A stretch of 50,781 bases of DNA from Planctomycetota bacterium (lineage in GTDB: Bacteria; Planctomycetota; Planctomycetia; Pirellulales; Pirellulaceae): positions 1-50,781 of the forward strand of contig JAFLCP010000046.1 of NCBI GenBank assembly GCA_017303505.1, in the 5' to 3' direction. Shown here in pieces: positions 28,683 through 37,830 of this stretch. How positions within the stretch are numbered: position 1 is the first letter of the stretch; each line of letters opens with the position of its first letter. A program made the position numbers and the translations under genes. The notes beneath the pieces are model-generated. The model was not told the origin of the DNA. It ran no database searches and saw nothing but the letters and a program-made list of their open reading frames with translations.

Positions 28683-31097
28683 ATGCACCAGCTCACTAAG
28701 TCATTCTACCAAATGATACTGCAAGCCTTTCTGATCGCTTGGTATCCGCTCGCTGGATCGATGGTCCTGAGCCAGGAAACGCCAGAACAAAACCCCCTTA
28801 TCTCTGAGAAAGCCGGAATCTCGAAATATACGTTCAAGCACGCGAAAGCAGCAGATGTTTTGCGCCTGATGAATCAACTCGCCGGGTTTTCCATAACCGG
28901 TTTTGCGGTGGATGAAAGGACAAACTCCCTCATCTTTTTGGTTGAAAGCGATGTTAAGCCGCAGGAGATGGAAGACTTCTTTAAGTTGCTTGATACCGAA
29001 TCCCCCAGCCCCAGTCCGACCGGTAATGGGTCGAATGGCAAAGGGGCGATGGGAATTCCTGCTCTCGGTCCGAAACCTGTGACGCTGGATTTCTCGTTCT
29101 TGATTTCAGCCGAGGAGTCCATCGACTCACTCCAGACACGTTACCGCGAACTTGAAACACAAGCTCATCGACTCGCTGACAAACTCAAACAATCAGAGTC
29201 TGTAGGTAGTACCGAGCGCAGCGAGTTGCAAGCTGCTGTTCGCAAATCCTTCGAAGCGCGTCAGGCACTACAGCGAGCCGAGTTGGCTGACCTTGCAAAA
29301 CGGATGAAGAGCATGCAGCAATCGATTGACCTGCGCGACAAATTGGCTGAGAAAGTCATCGAACGCCGCGTGGAAGATCTGCTGGACCCAAACTTGAAAT
29401 GGGAAGTCGACGGAAAAGATAAAGGGTCCCCCCTCACCAATTCACCAAAAGAGACGCCAACCCCATCCAACACTACAACGGCTAAAGAATTGCAAGCAGC
29501 TCTCCAAGGCACATGGCAAGTAAGGGTCTTTCAGGCGGAGGACGGCGCTGGAGACGAACGCATTTCACTGGTCGTGATCCGTGGTGACTTATTGCTGTTT
29601 CATACGATTGTAAATGGCAAGGTGCTCGGTGTATCGCCCTTCAAACTCGAATGGTCAAATTCAGAAAAGCCTTTTGAGGTCGGAGTTATTTGGAATCCAA
29701 ATGACGTTGAAAACAACTCTGCCATGCGTGGGTTAATTGCCTATGATGGCCAGAGTTTTCAGTTAGTGTATGGTGAAAATCCTGTGGAAGTCTGCCCAGG
29801 CGATGGTAACACGTATATTGATTGTGTTCGTAGCAGCACTGACGTTCCCCTCTTTGTGGAAAGCAACGCAAAGCTGGACAAACCTGAAACCATTGCATCA
29901 CCGCAGCCAATGAGTCTTAATGGTGCAGCCGCAACACCCAGAATAGCAGGGTATGACTGGGACTCCTTCATCGAACAAATGCCAGAGACCGGCACTGCAT
30001 TAGTTATGTTCAGTTACGAAGCTGAAGCCAAACAACAGATGTTACCGATAGCCAGTAAAGTTGCAGAAAAACACTCTGCAAAATTGATTGAGCTTCCCAT
30101 GAGCGAATGGCGGAAAGTTGTGAGTCCCGAGGCGACGCATTTTGTATTGATGAAGGACAGGCAACTGGTGGGGACTCGAACCGGTTTAATGACCGAGCGA
30201 AGACTGGAAGAGTTTGTCGCTAAAGCTAACGGCTGGCTGACACCGCGTTCAACAGGAATCAAAGAGAATTCGCTGGTACGCATTGACTGTTACATCAATC
30301 CGGGCCCCAATAACATTGGAAGCCAGCACGGCGGAGCTTTTGCTTTTACTACTGCTGTTGTTGCCACTCATGAAGATGAGGCTTTATTGCTTGGCCCTGA
30401 AAGTATCGCGAATTACATAGACTCTGGATATGCATGTGTAGCAGTCATCACAGATGAAAACGGAAAGCCAAAGCAACTTCCAATGGATGTGATTCTCAGT
30501 GGGCCGGTCAAACTACCGCCGCGCAGCGCGGGTGCGAGCGACCTTGAAGGATCGGTTCAGGTCAAGAATACCGACGGTACATCAAGCAACGTCCAAATTG
30601 CAAGTCTCTATCCCGAGTCTTTTACGAAGCTGCTTGACACCTATGATGTGGGGACAGCTATCTATCACATTCGCGGCGCACATGGCTTAACCACTGTTAG
30701 GTTAGCGACCGATAAGGCAACACCTTCTATCAGTCAGCCTGTCCTATCAGGCGGATTTGCGCGTGAGCGAAGCTTTCCACCGATACATGGTTTTAATTCA
30801 CCCATTCATTGGCAAACCCAGACAGTACAAGGCGTTGGTGCAGTCTATGGCGATAACATCAACGGAGCGGAGATGTTTAAAGTCTTGTGTCCAACTCGCC
30901 CCACTCCTTTCGGCTTTACGTTCACCGAGCAGGGGGACTTGCTGGGCATGTACGGCCTGGGAGCCCCTACAGCGGAAGACATGACACACGAAGTCTTCCA
31001 ACCCTACGTAACTCATGCCGTTCTGCAAGCAGCCTTAGAAAAGATCGACGATGCCGACTTGAAAGCAGCCCTGACGGAAACAGTGAAAGTTCCGTGA
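28683..31097 (+). CDS. Exported multidomain protein (secretin-N-like, coiled coil, TIGR03067-like, thioredoxin-like)
   Basis: An 804-residue protein from ATG 28683, which has GGAG 8 nt upstream and leads into a signal-like hydrophobic stretch (FLIAWYPLAGSMVLSQ); the frame is open from a TTG at 28635. A short secretin-N-like domain (about 48-100), a coiled coil (about 145-240), a TIGR03067-like domain (about 266-390) and a thioredoxin-like domain (about 420-519) without a CxxC motif follow. The last ~275 residues are unrecognised but look like a degenerate trypsin/HtrA fold (RPTPFGFTF-x-EQGDLLGMYG where an active-site Ser would lie). It is 74 bp after the short kinase and probably works with it. 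No enzymatic role is assigned. Confidence 0.72.
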   Translation: MHQLTKSFYQMILQAFLIAWYPLAGSMVLSQETPEQNPLISEKAGISKYTFKHAKAADVLRLMNQLAGFSITGFAVDERTNSLIFLVESDVKPQEMEDFFKLLDTESPSPSPTGNGSNGKGAMGIPALGPKPVTLDFSFLISAEESIDSLQTRYRELETQAHRLADKLKQSESVGSTERSELQAAVRKSFEARQALQRAELADLAKRMKSMQQSIDLRDKLAEKVIERRVEDLLDPNLKWEVDGKDKGSPLTNSPKETPTPSNTTTAKELQAALQGTWQVRVFQAEDGAGDERISLVVIRGDLLLFHTIVNGKVLGVSPFKLEWSNSEKPFEVGVIWNPNDVENNSAMRGLIAYDGQSFQLVYGENPVEVCPGDGNTYIDCVRSSTDVPLFVESNAKLDKPETIASPQPMSLNGAAATPRIAGYDWDSFIEQMPETGTALVMFSYEAEAKQQMLPIASKVAEKHSAKLIELPMSEWRKVVSPEATHFVLMKDRQLVGTRTGLMTERRLEEFVAKANGWLTPRSTGIKENSLVRIDCYINPGPNNIGSQHGGAFAFTTAVVATHEDEALLLGPESIANYIDSGYACVAVITDENGKPKQLPMDVILSGPVKLPPRSAGASDLEGSVQVKNTDGTSSNVQIASLYPESFTKLLDTYDVGTAIYHIRGAHGLTTVRLATDKATPSISQPVLSGGFARERSFPPIHGFNSPIHWQTQTVQGVGAVYGDNINGAEMFKVLCPTRPTPFGFTFTEQGDLLGMYGLGAPTAEDMTHEVFQPYVTHAVLQAALEKIDDADLKAALTETVKVP

Positions 31098-31222
31098 AAG
31101 TGCGTTTCGTATAACCCGTAGCTGCAGCGCAGCGGAGGCTAGGTGGGCGAGAGAGTGACGCCGATCCTACGCAGAATCGATGTGCGGTGGAGGGAGTCGA
31201 GGCCGGAGCCTCTCGGGCAGTG

Positions 31223-31248
31223 CGTTCCCAGGCAGAGCCATGGGAACG
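31223..31248. repeat. REP-like palindrome
   Basis: Arms CGTTCCCA (31223-31230) and TGGGAACG (31241-31248) around a 10-nt loop GGCAGAGCCA. Part of the same element occurs near 19744. Such short intergenic palindromes are usually dispersed in the genome. Confidence 0.55.
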
Positions 31249-31292
31249 AGGAGCCCGAACAGTCGAACAGAGAGATTTTTCAGAGATTTTCC

Positions 31293-31328
31293 TTGCCATG
31301 ACTACACCGTGTCGTTATAAAGACGTCT
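31293..31328 (+). promoter_or_regulatory. Candidate promoter and palindrome upstream of the second BlaI-type gene
   Basis: TTGCCA (31293-31298), a 17-nt spacer and TATAAA (31316-31321). The palindrome AGACGTCT (31321-31328) overlaps the -10 end, in the same relative place as the palindrome of the 12.9-kb promoter, though its sequence differs. The transcript would begin about 70 bp upstream of the start codon. Confidence 0.55.
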
Positions 31329-31399
31329 AACTGTCGTCAATCAACGATAACGTGCGATCAGATTACAGCCAGCACGAAACGAGCAAGGACTACCAATCG

Positions 31400-31813
31400 A
31401 TGACGAACGAAAACAACCTGCCTGAAGCCGATCTGTCGGCCGCTCAGCAGGAGATCATGGAAATCATTTGGAAACATGGCGAATTGTCCGCCAGTGAAAT
31501 CCGAGAAATCGTGAGCCGCGAACGCCCCGTGTCTCGTAATACGATCCGAACATTGCTCGAACGCATGCAAAGCAAAGGTTGGATTCAATACCGCCCCATC
31601 GGTCGAACGTTTCTCTATTCTGCTGCGATCCCTCGACAAGAATCGATTGGCCGCAAGATCGCAGAGTTCGTAGATGATTTTTGCGAAGGTTCAGCGGAAT
31701 CATTGGTCTCCGCGCTGCTGAACTATCGCGGCCTCTCTACGACCGAGCTCAAAAAAATTCGCGCGATGTTGGACGAGGCAAAATCAAAACCGCAGCGAAA
31801 TGAAAAGAAATAG
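31400..31813 (+). CDS. BlaI/MecI/CopY family transcriptional repressor (second copy)
   Basis: A 137-residue winged-helix repressor from ATG 31400 (MTNENNLPEADLSAAQQEIM), with AAGGA 11 nt upstream; the frame is open from 31352 but those residues do not fit the family. The helix-turn-helix spans about 15-80 (LSASEIREIVSRE, SRNTIRTLLERMQSKGWI) and the helical dimerisation tail ends in a lysine-rich stretch. It lies 115 bp before the second M56 gene, not overlapping it as in the first pair. Expected to repress its own operon until the M56 partner is triggered. Confidence 0.92.
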   Translation: MTNENNLPEADLSAAQQEIMEIIWKHGELSASEIREIVSRERPVSRNTIRTLLERMQSKGWIQYRPIGRTFLYSAAIPRQESIGRKIAEFVDDFCEGSAESLVSALLNYRGLSTTELKKIRAMLDEAKSKPQRNEKK

Positions 31814-31928
31814 CTGCGACTCCCATATTTGAACTCATTCCTAATCCATACGAGCCTCTTTGAGTAGGAGCCGTATGCGAAACAAGCTTCGATAAATACA
31901 CGATACGGCTGAATCGAGGAGAATGGGA

Positions 31929-34900
31929 ATGCAATTTTCAATTGTCAGTCTGCTGTCGGACACGAATAACCAACAAACTGCAGCGGTGCTGGTTGTCTTG
32001 GTGACGGCTTTCGCCCTCTCAGTGTTAATTATCAGTCGCTGGCTTTTGCGAAGTGCGGCTCATCGGCACTGTGTCTTGCTGGGGTCCATGTTGCTCATCT
32101 TAGCAACACCCTTTTTCGTTTGGCTGACACCAACGTTTCTTGCAGCTCCTGTCCCAAACCTTGCTGGCTTCACGTCCAATGCGAAAGCTCTCAATAATGT
32201 ACAACCAATGCCAACTCAGCCGCTTGAGGCATCGAACATTTCGGACTCTACAAAACCAATTTCAGAAGATGTCGCCTCGCGTGAGCCCTTCACATCGCTT
32301 GCTCCCAAGGATCTCAACCAACTCGCTCTCGTTCCATTATCCGAACGAACAACGGATGAACTTGCCCAGCGTAACACCACGAATGCCCCCAAACCGCAGC
32401 CCGGAGCCGACGAAGCATCAGCGTCACTTCCAGTGGCAGTCCCAACAAGTCCTGCAGTGATTGCTGACCAAAATACATATCCACCTTCGCAATCAAGTAT
32501 CGCCTTTACGCTCTGTGCGTTGTGGCTAGTGGGATTTTCTCTTCAACTTCTACGAGGCTGCTTGGCCCATCGATATTGGCATCGGGTCGTAAAAACAGCT
32601 ACACCCTGGCAAATGCCTGATTCCATCGCGACATTCCTAACAAACAAATACCATTTCCGCCGCCTCCCGACCATTCGCGTAACTCAGCGCGTTCACAATG
32701 CGGTCTCCGGTGGCCTGTTCAATCCTTATGTGTTGCTCAATCCCAAGATGCTGGCGGAGCTCACCGAAGAACAACTTCAAGATGTTCTCGATCATGAATT
32801 GGCGCATCAAGCCCGCCGAGATCATTGGGTACGCTATCTGGAGCAGCTTGTACTGGCTATGTATTGGTTCAATCCAGCTGTTCGAAGACTCTGCCGGGAG
32901 TTGGCGATTTGCCGCGAACATCTCTGCGACGATCTCGTTTTGCAGAACAGAACCCCAGTGGCCTATGGCGAGACACTGTTGCGCGTGGCTGAGTTAACGC
33001 TTGAGAATGCCTTTCGAAGAACATCCATACCCTTTGCTGCGACGAGTGTCCTGGCCGATAAGTCAGAATTGCAAGGAAGGATTTCTTCCATCCTCACTCC
33101 TACGGGCCAACGTAACCTCACCGTCAGCAAAAAGTTTGCGTTCGCCGTTGCTGTGTTTATGACTCTGACGGGCTGGCTTTTCAGTGGCTTCTCCGCAGCA
33201 AATACGACGCTACCTACAGATCCCGTCGCGACAACCGGGTCACACATTGCTCAAGAGACTAACGCCGTTGACACAACCACCGCAACAGATCAAGAGTTAA
33301 TCCGGGTTCGCTTAAATGAACTGCGCGCCAACTTTTCCGAGACAGCGCAAATCTTGTCCAAGATAAATTCCTCGCATCAAGCCTATCTACTAGAAGCCTG
33401 GGCCAGCCTGGATCTCGGTACAGCTCTAGAGATCGAAGAAATGCTGCCCGATGCGGAGCTCTCTCTCCGTCAAGAGCTTGTGAGTCGTCTCATAGCGTCA
33501 AGGCGTTGGAATGACATCCTAGATATCGTCAAACGCTACAGCGAGAAAAACATAGATGCAGCCATGCCTATGCAATACATTTCATCTCTTGCGTATACCG
33601 CGGCGCTGAAAAATGATCCGGAAGCAGTTCACTTGCTGCAGGCCGAGCTTCAGACTTACATCGAGCTCTTTAAGAAATCACGAAGGGAACTTGCCGCAAG
33701 GTACGAACAGAAGCCTGAGTTGGCTGAATCATCGGCTTCGCAGGAACAGATGAACCTGGCTCAAATTGCCATTACCGAGTGGATGAGCGAAATGACATCG
33801 CTGCGACTCGTGCAGGAAATCGAATTAGCGGCAGCTCGAAACAACCAACTGCATCAAGAGGCAGATCTTAAGAAGGCTGTCGTTGCCCGGGAGCGTATCT
33901 TGAATAAAGCTCAGCAAGTGCTCGGAAAATCGCCACGCTTCGAGAGGTTTTCCTTCTTCCCCGTTCAATCCAAAAACAACTTGAAGTTCGGTAGCGATTG
34001 GATTGCTTTGGAATCTTGGATTACTTTCAATGTCCCCCCAACCGACAACAATTCGCCGTCACGAAGGTCCTTTCCTTTTAACGTCTTTTTCTATCAGTTA
34101 CGACCTGTTCATGCCCAGCCTGACGATTTTCTCGGTACCAAACTGGCTGAACTGCTTCCACAAATGAACATCGGCTGGTTGAGCGAGGAACTCCCGGCTC
34201 TGAATTCTACGATCGCCACACCTTGGTTCGAGCACAAACTGCGGGAAGGGCAATGGGAGATTGCGATGGCCTATCTTATTGGTTCCCCAAATCAGCCCAT
34301 GGAACGCGTTCGCCTCATTGCAACAGCAGCGAAACAACTGCGCAGCCAGCATCCCGAAATTGCGGAAAGGCTGCGTAAGATATTGCTTGAGTACTGGAGC
34401 AAGAATGGACCGAAATTCGCTTTGACTTCAGAACTTTCCCAGGACGACCTTAGAGCTCGAATCGAAGCTTTGCTCGAAACGTCACTTACATTCTATGAGG
34501 CAAATGAACCTGCAGTGGGTTCGCGTTTTTGGAACATGAGTATCGAACATTGGACGGAGCTGTTCGGTAAGGAATCAGTTTCGAATTCCAAAAAGGAGAA
34601 TTACAACACGCTGGTCCTGGCATCGGAAGTGGCAATGGTGGGTGGAATCACCGCCGATCAGCTGCCGCAGAACATTCAAAAACAATTGACGGAGTGGAAT
34701 GGTCACCAATCTTTAACTTACACCTACATTTATCGCGATGTGACTCGTGTATTACCCCGGCGAGAGGCCGCCCCTCTCTTTAAGGCAACACAATATGAAG
34801 AGCATCGCGAGTTTTATCGTTTGGTTGGTGAATCCGACTGGCCAGCGGCCGCAGCCCAGTGTCAACGTTTAGCCACAAGAAATACAGCTTGGAAAACCAG

Positions 34901-35117
34901 CTACTCTGTTCTAGGTGTAGCCTCGTATCGCGAGCGAGGTCTAGCGGAGACGTTCAAGTGGACCGCCACGCTCACCGATCCAGAGTTACGGATGGCGATT
35001 GAACTGGGAGCCATGCGGGAGGCGAAACGTAAGTCGCTGAGTGCTCCTGCGAACGATCCCCAACACAACTATCACTTTATCCTCCCACTCATTATTTGGC
35101 CGAAAGGTGCTTGCTAG
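31929..35117 (+). CDS. M56 (BlaR1-like) sensor metallopeptidase with helical ectodomain
   Basis: A 1062-residue membrane protein. ATG 31929 is preferred over 31923 because GAGGAG then lies 7 nt upstream. Membrane segments lie near 16-36, 45-70, 190-215 and 400-420. The M56 zinc site is HELAH near 288-292, followed by CREHLCDDLVL. A Pro/Thr/Ala-rich linker separates the first membrane pair from the third segment. After the last segment, ~640 residues are mainly helical with no recognised domain, quite unlike the beta-rich ectodomain of the 7458 protein. It probably cleaves or triggers loss of the repressor encoded upstream when it senses an envelope signal. Confidence 0.88.
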   Translation: MQFSIVSLLSDTNNQQTAAVLVVLVTAFALSVLIISRWLLRSAAHRHCVLLGSMLLILATPFFVWLTPTFLAAPVPNLAGFTSNAKALNNVQPMPTQPLEASNISDSTKPISEDVASREPFTSLAPKDLNQLALVPLSERTTDELAQRNTTNAPKPQPGADEASASLPVAVPTSPAVIADQNTYPPSQSSIAFTLCALWLVGFSLQLLRGCLAHRYWHRVVKTATPWQMPDSIATFLTNKYHFRRLPTIRVTQRVHNAVSGGLFNPYVLLNPKMLAELTEEQLQDVLDHELAHQARRDHWVRYLEQLVLAMYWFNPAVRRLCRELAICREHLCDDLVLQNRTPVAYGETLLRVAELTLENAFRRTSIPFAATSVLADKSELQGRISSILTPTGQRNLTVSKKFAFAVAVFMTLTGWLFSGFSAANTTLPTDPVATTGSHIAQETNAVDTTTATDQELIRVRLNELRANFSETAQILSKINSSHQAYLLEAWASLDLGTALEIEEMLPDAELSLRQELVSRLIASRRWNDILDIVKRYSEKNIDAAMPMQYISSLAYTAALKNDPEAVHLLQAELQTYIELFKKSRRELAARYEQKPELAESSASQEQMNLAQIAITEWMSEMTSLRLVQEIELAAARNNQLHQEADLKKAVVARERILNKAQQVLGKSPRFERFSFFPVQSKNNLKFGSDWIALESWITFNVPPTDNNSPSRRSFPFNVFFYQLRPVHAQPDDFLGTKLAELLPQMNIGWLSEELPALNSTIATPWFEHKLREGQWEIAMAYLIGSPNQPMERVRLIATAAKQLRSQHPEIAERLRKILLEYWSKNGPKFALTSELSQDDLRARIEALLETSLTFYEANEPAVGSRFWNMSIEHWTELFGKESVSNSKKENYNTLVLASEVAMVGGITADQLPQNIQKQLTEWNGHQSLTYTYIYRDVTRVLPRREAAPLFKATQYEEHREFYRLVGESDWPAAAAQCQRLATRNTAWKTSYSVLGVASYRERGLAETFKWTATLTDPELRMAIELGAMREAKRKSLSAPANDPQHNYHFILPLIIWPKGAC

Positions 35118-35234
35118 TAACAGAGCCAGAAGAAGTGTAAGCTGACAACAGTAGATACTTGCTGAAGGGCGTTCAAAGATTGCGATCGTATCACAACAGT
35201 CCGTTTCTTACTCGAATTAAAGAGAGGTAGAACC

Positions 35235-35879
35235 ATGATTCCGTGGATCCCTGGACTCAGAAGATCGGTTCAATCGGAAGAACGCCTATGGTGTATTAGC
35301 TGGAATCCCGTCGTTTGGATGCTAGGAGCATGTCTACTATCGATCGGTTGTACTTACTCGACCCATCCGATCTTCACGAAAGACGACTTGCGGTTCGATG
35401 AGAAGTTAAGCGGATCTTGGAAAACAAAAGACATTCCCGGTATCGGCAGGCTGGATGTTTCGCGATCTACGCCAACCAGCGATTCGTATCAAGTTCGTTT
35501 CTTTGATCAAAATGAAAGCCAAGAGACTGGACTGGCGGAAGGCTTCTTATGTGAATTCGAAAAGAAGAGATTTATCACGCTGAAATTCGAAAGTAAACCT
35601 GAGGAAAAGTTGCCGCTGAAGATTGCTTACTTAACCTTTCTGATCGACCAGCAGGAAGACAACTTCTTGAAAGTTCGCTATCTAAACCATGACCGTATCA
35701 TGAAGCATTTGAAAAGTCATCCGGAATCGCTCAAGCATGAGTTGAATACGCAAAAGCAACCACCGACCAAACCAGATGTGGTGATCACTGCGGAAACTGC
35801 TGAGTTCCGTGCTTTTGTACAATCGGTTTTGGAGAAAGCCGATTTTTGGGTGCCGATGGAACTCAAAAAGAGCAAGTAA
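35235..35879 (+). CDS. Putative lipoprotein, unknown function
   Basis: A 214-residue protein from ATG 35235 with GAGAGG 8 nt upstream. A hydrophobic stretch (VVWMLGACLLSIGC) ends in a lipobox-like LSIGC, although ~25 residues precede it, longer than usual. The mature part starts with YSTHPIF, contains GSWKTKDIPGIGRLDVS and resembles small planctomycete domains that begin with a GSW/GTW strand. It lies 117 bp after the M56 gene. I do not recognise the family; membrane anchoring is inferred from the lipobox only. Confidence 0.65.
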   Translation: MIPWIPGLRRSVQSEERLWCISWNPVVWMLGACLLSIGCTYSTHPIFTKDDLRFDEKLSGSWKTKDIPGIGRLDVSRSTPTSDSYQVRFFDQNESQETGLAEGFLCEFEKKRFITLKFESKPEEKLPLKIAYLTFLIDQQEDNFLKVRYLNHDRIMKHLKSHPESLKHELNTQKQPPTKPDVVITAETAEFRAFVQSVLEKADFWVPMELKKSK

Positions 35880-36018
35880 CGAAAAGCACGACACCTGCAG
35901 ATCCCTAGCTTTTTCATTGTGAGCTTATGTACGTCTTATTGCAAATACACAGCCCAGAGATGCAAGTCCAATTTTCGTACTTTTAGTCTCTTTCGTGGTT
36001 CGAACACGGCACGAAAAA

Positions 36019-36048
36019 CGGCAAACAAAAATCACTTCTTGTTTGCCG
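36019..36048 (-). terminator. Rho-independent terminator for the lipoprotein/DUF1559 operon
   Basis: Perfect 10-bp stem (CGGCAAACAA at 36019-36028, TTGTTTGCCG at 36039-36048) with a 10-nt loop. On the minus strand it is followed directly by TTTTTCGTG. It lies 37 bp after the stop of the minus-strand gene ending at 36085. Confidence 0.85.
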
Positions 36049-36084
36049 CTGGTTGAAGCTCAATTCCTTTAGAGTGCTAACACT

Positions 36085-36558
36085 CTACGAGGTTGGATTC
36101 GATTTCAGTTCGAAGTCGATCTTATTGGCCCCTGACTTTACCTGGACGTTTAGCTCGCTCTTGGAATTATAGCGGGCCGGAACTTTCGACTTACCTGCAG
36201 GCTTAGAACCTGCAGCTGCGCTTTCATCGCCGTCGCCTTCAGTTTCTTCGACTCCACCTTCTTCACTAGGAGCGATCTCCACACGATGCGGACCGACTTT
36301 TGCTCCTTTGGTCTGCCTGATGTAAATCAGCTCATACTTGCCCTCAGCATTCGTCGTGCCGCGCGATGGGCGGCCATTGTCGGGCTGAAAGACTACTGCC
36401 ACACCAGCCAAAGGTTGACCGTCTAAAGTAACAGTCCCATTGACGGTACCAAGTTCGGGTTGATCCCCCTTAGAACCACAACCAAACTGGCACAAGCAAA
36501 ACAGACCTAGTGCCAACAAGGCCGAAAAAATTCTCTTTGATTTCACGTTCTGAACCAT
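36085..36558 (-). CDS. Carboxypeptidase-regulatory-like (transthyretin-fold) lipoprotein
   Basis: A 157-residue protein. The N-terminal signal ends in a lipobox (LCQFGC), so it is likely a lipoprotein. Residues about 38-110 match the beta-sandwich found in many small planctomycete lipoproteins: GTVTLDGQPLAGVAVVFQPD, then TTNAEGKYEL and VGPHRVEI. A Glu/Gly-rich linker and a short basic segment follow. It is 19 bp after the DUF1559 gene and ends before a clear terminator, so the two form an operon. This pairing is very common in planctomycetes; the role is unknown. Confidence 0.87.
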   Translation of the reverse strand: MVQNVKSKRIFSALLALGLFCLCQFGCGSKGDQPELGTVNGTVTLDGQPLAGVAVVFQPDNGRPSRGTTNAEGKYELIYIRQTKGAKVGPHRVEIAPSEEGGVEETEGDGDESAAAGSKPAGKSKVPARYNSKSELNVQVKSGANKIDFELKSNPTS

Positions 36559-36577
36559 CCTTAATCACCATCAATCA

Positions 36578-37540
36578 TTATTGTTCCAGTGTAACCGTTT
36601 CGCCGCCGTTTCGAGTCGACAAGCCGCGATAGATTCGCATGTCGATATTCTCGGAGAGGAACTGAACGCTGCCGTCTCCCATCAGAAACATGGCTCCCCC
36701 TGGATGCCAGCTGCCCGCAGCTTCTTCGGCTCCACCGTTAATCGGGTCGTTGGTTTCAGCCGCGATCAAGAATTCGGACATTTCGGTAGGAGGGTTGGAG
36801 TCTGCACCGCCAGAGAACATGGCTTTGCCGTCTGCACCTGCACTGAATTGCCCAATCGCATCTCCACCAGAATCAGGAACTTCGCTGACAAAGATCGTGT
36901 TGGCCAAACCATCGATCACGTCTGCAAATCGAGTTCGACTGCGAACATAGAAGATTCCGTCACCATTCATACAGCCCCATGGATCCGACATCATCTGCTG
37001 CAGGTTTGACACGCCAGTGCAAATGCAGTCATCGTTGCCATTCCCAATGCGAGTGCCCATGTTTCCGTTATAATTCGAGGGTTGGAATCCATTTTTCTGG
37101 GAAGCAGCTGTCACATCTGGTTGCGATGGACACCAGAAGAGTGGCACGATCGTAGCTTTTACGACCAAAGGCTTGCCCGAGGTTGTGCCACCAAGCTCAT
37201 TCCCCATGCCATCTGGACCTTGAACGGCGTTGAACAAATTATTCTGTTCGAGCTGCGGTAAAATACTCGCATGCCAGGTCCAACCATGCCCGTTGAAGTT
37301 TGTGCCCGCTGCATTAGGAATTCCATTGCAACCTGCTGGCATCGCTTTGAAACTTGATTCGTAGTTGTGCAGAGCCAAGCCGATTTGCTTCAGGTTATTC
37401 GAGCATTGCATACGCCGAGCAGCTTCGCGAGCCGCTTGAACCGCAGGAAGTAGTAGCCCCACGAGTATTCCGATGATGGCGATGACGACCAGCAGCTCGA
37501 CCAGCGTAAAGCCGCGTAGTGATTTGTTCCTAACTGACAT
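36578..37540 (-). CDS. DUF1559 prepilin-like protein
   Basis: A 320-residue protein with a type IV prepilin/pseudopilin N terminus: [20 protein letters not shown] after a short basic leader, so processing by a prepilin peptidase is expected. [20 protein letters not shown] follows, and the C terminus has the DUF1559 signature [25 protein letters not shown] lies 7 nt before ATG 37540. Planctomycetes encode many such proteins, probably exported or surface located. First gene of an operon with the transthyretin-fold lipoprotein. Confidence 0.93.
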   Translation of the reverse strand: MSVRNKSLRGFTLVELLVVIAIIGILVGLLLPAVQAAREAARRMQCSNNLKQIGLALHNYESSFKAMPAGCNGIPNAAGTNFNGHGWTWHASILPQLEQNNLFNAVQGPDGMGNELGGTTSGKPLVVKATIVPLFWCPSQPDVTAASQKNGFQPSNYNGNMGTRIGNGNDDCICTGVSNLQQMMSDPWGCMNGDGIFYVRSRTRFADVIDGLANTIFVSEVPDSGGDAIGQFSAGADGKAMFSGGADSNPPTEMSEFLIAAETNDPINGGAEEAAGSWHPGGAMFLMGDGSVQFLSENIDMRIYRGLSTRNGGETVTLEQ

Positions 37541-37830
37541 TCAAAACTCCTCAAAAACTTGCACCTAACAAATACATTCTGCCTAGGAATGATCACCCGC
37601 AGCAGGTGCGGCGCAGGGCGAAATATGAAGAGTAAATGTTAAGAAATGAGGAGGTGAGTGTCTATTTCCAAGTCACGATTTCGCGATATTTTAACAATTC
37701 TACAGCCCTCGACTCCGTCGCTCTGTGCGACAACGCTCGCCAACTTAACCTAAGCTTCATATCCTGCTGTTGCAGGGACCGCACTCGTCCAATCTGAACG
37801 ACTGAGCGAGCGCGTTCATCTCTTATAGCT

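Larger units (their letters stand above)
31098..31399. other. Intergenic region with REP-like hairpin and promoter
   Basis: About 300 bp between the exported protein and the second repressor gene. It starts with AACCCGTAGC followed by CGGAGGCTAGG, like the arms of the 6.7-kb repeat block, then holds a REP-like hairpin and the candidate promoter described separately. Confidence 0.5.
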
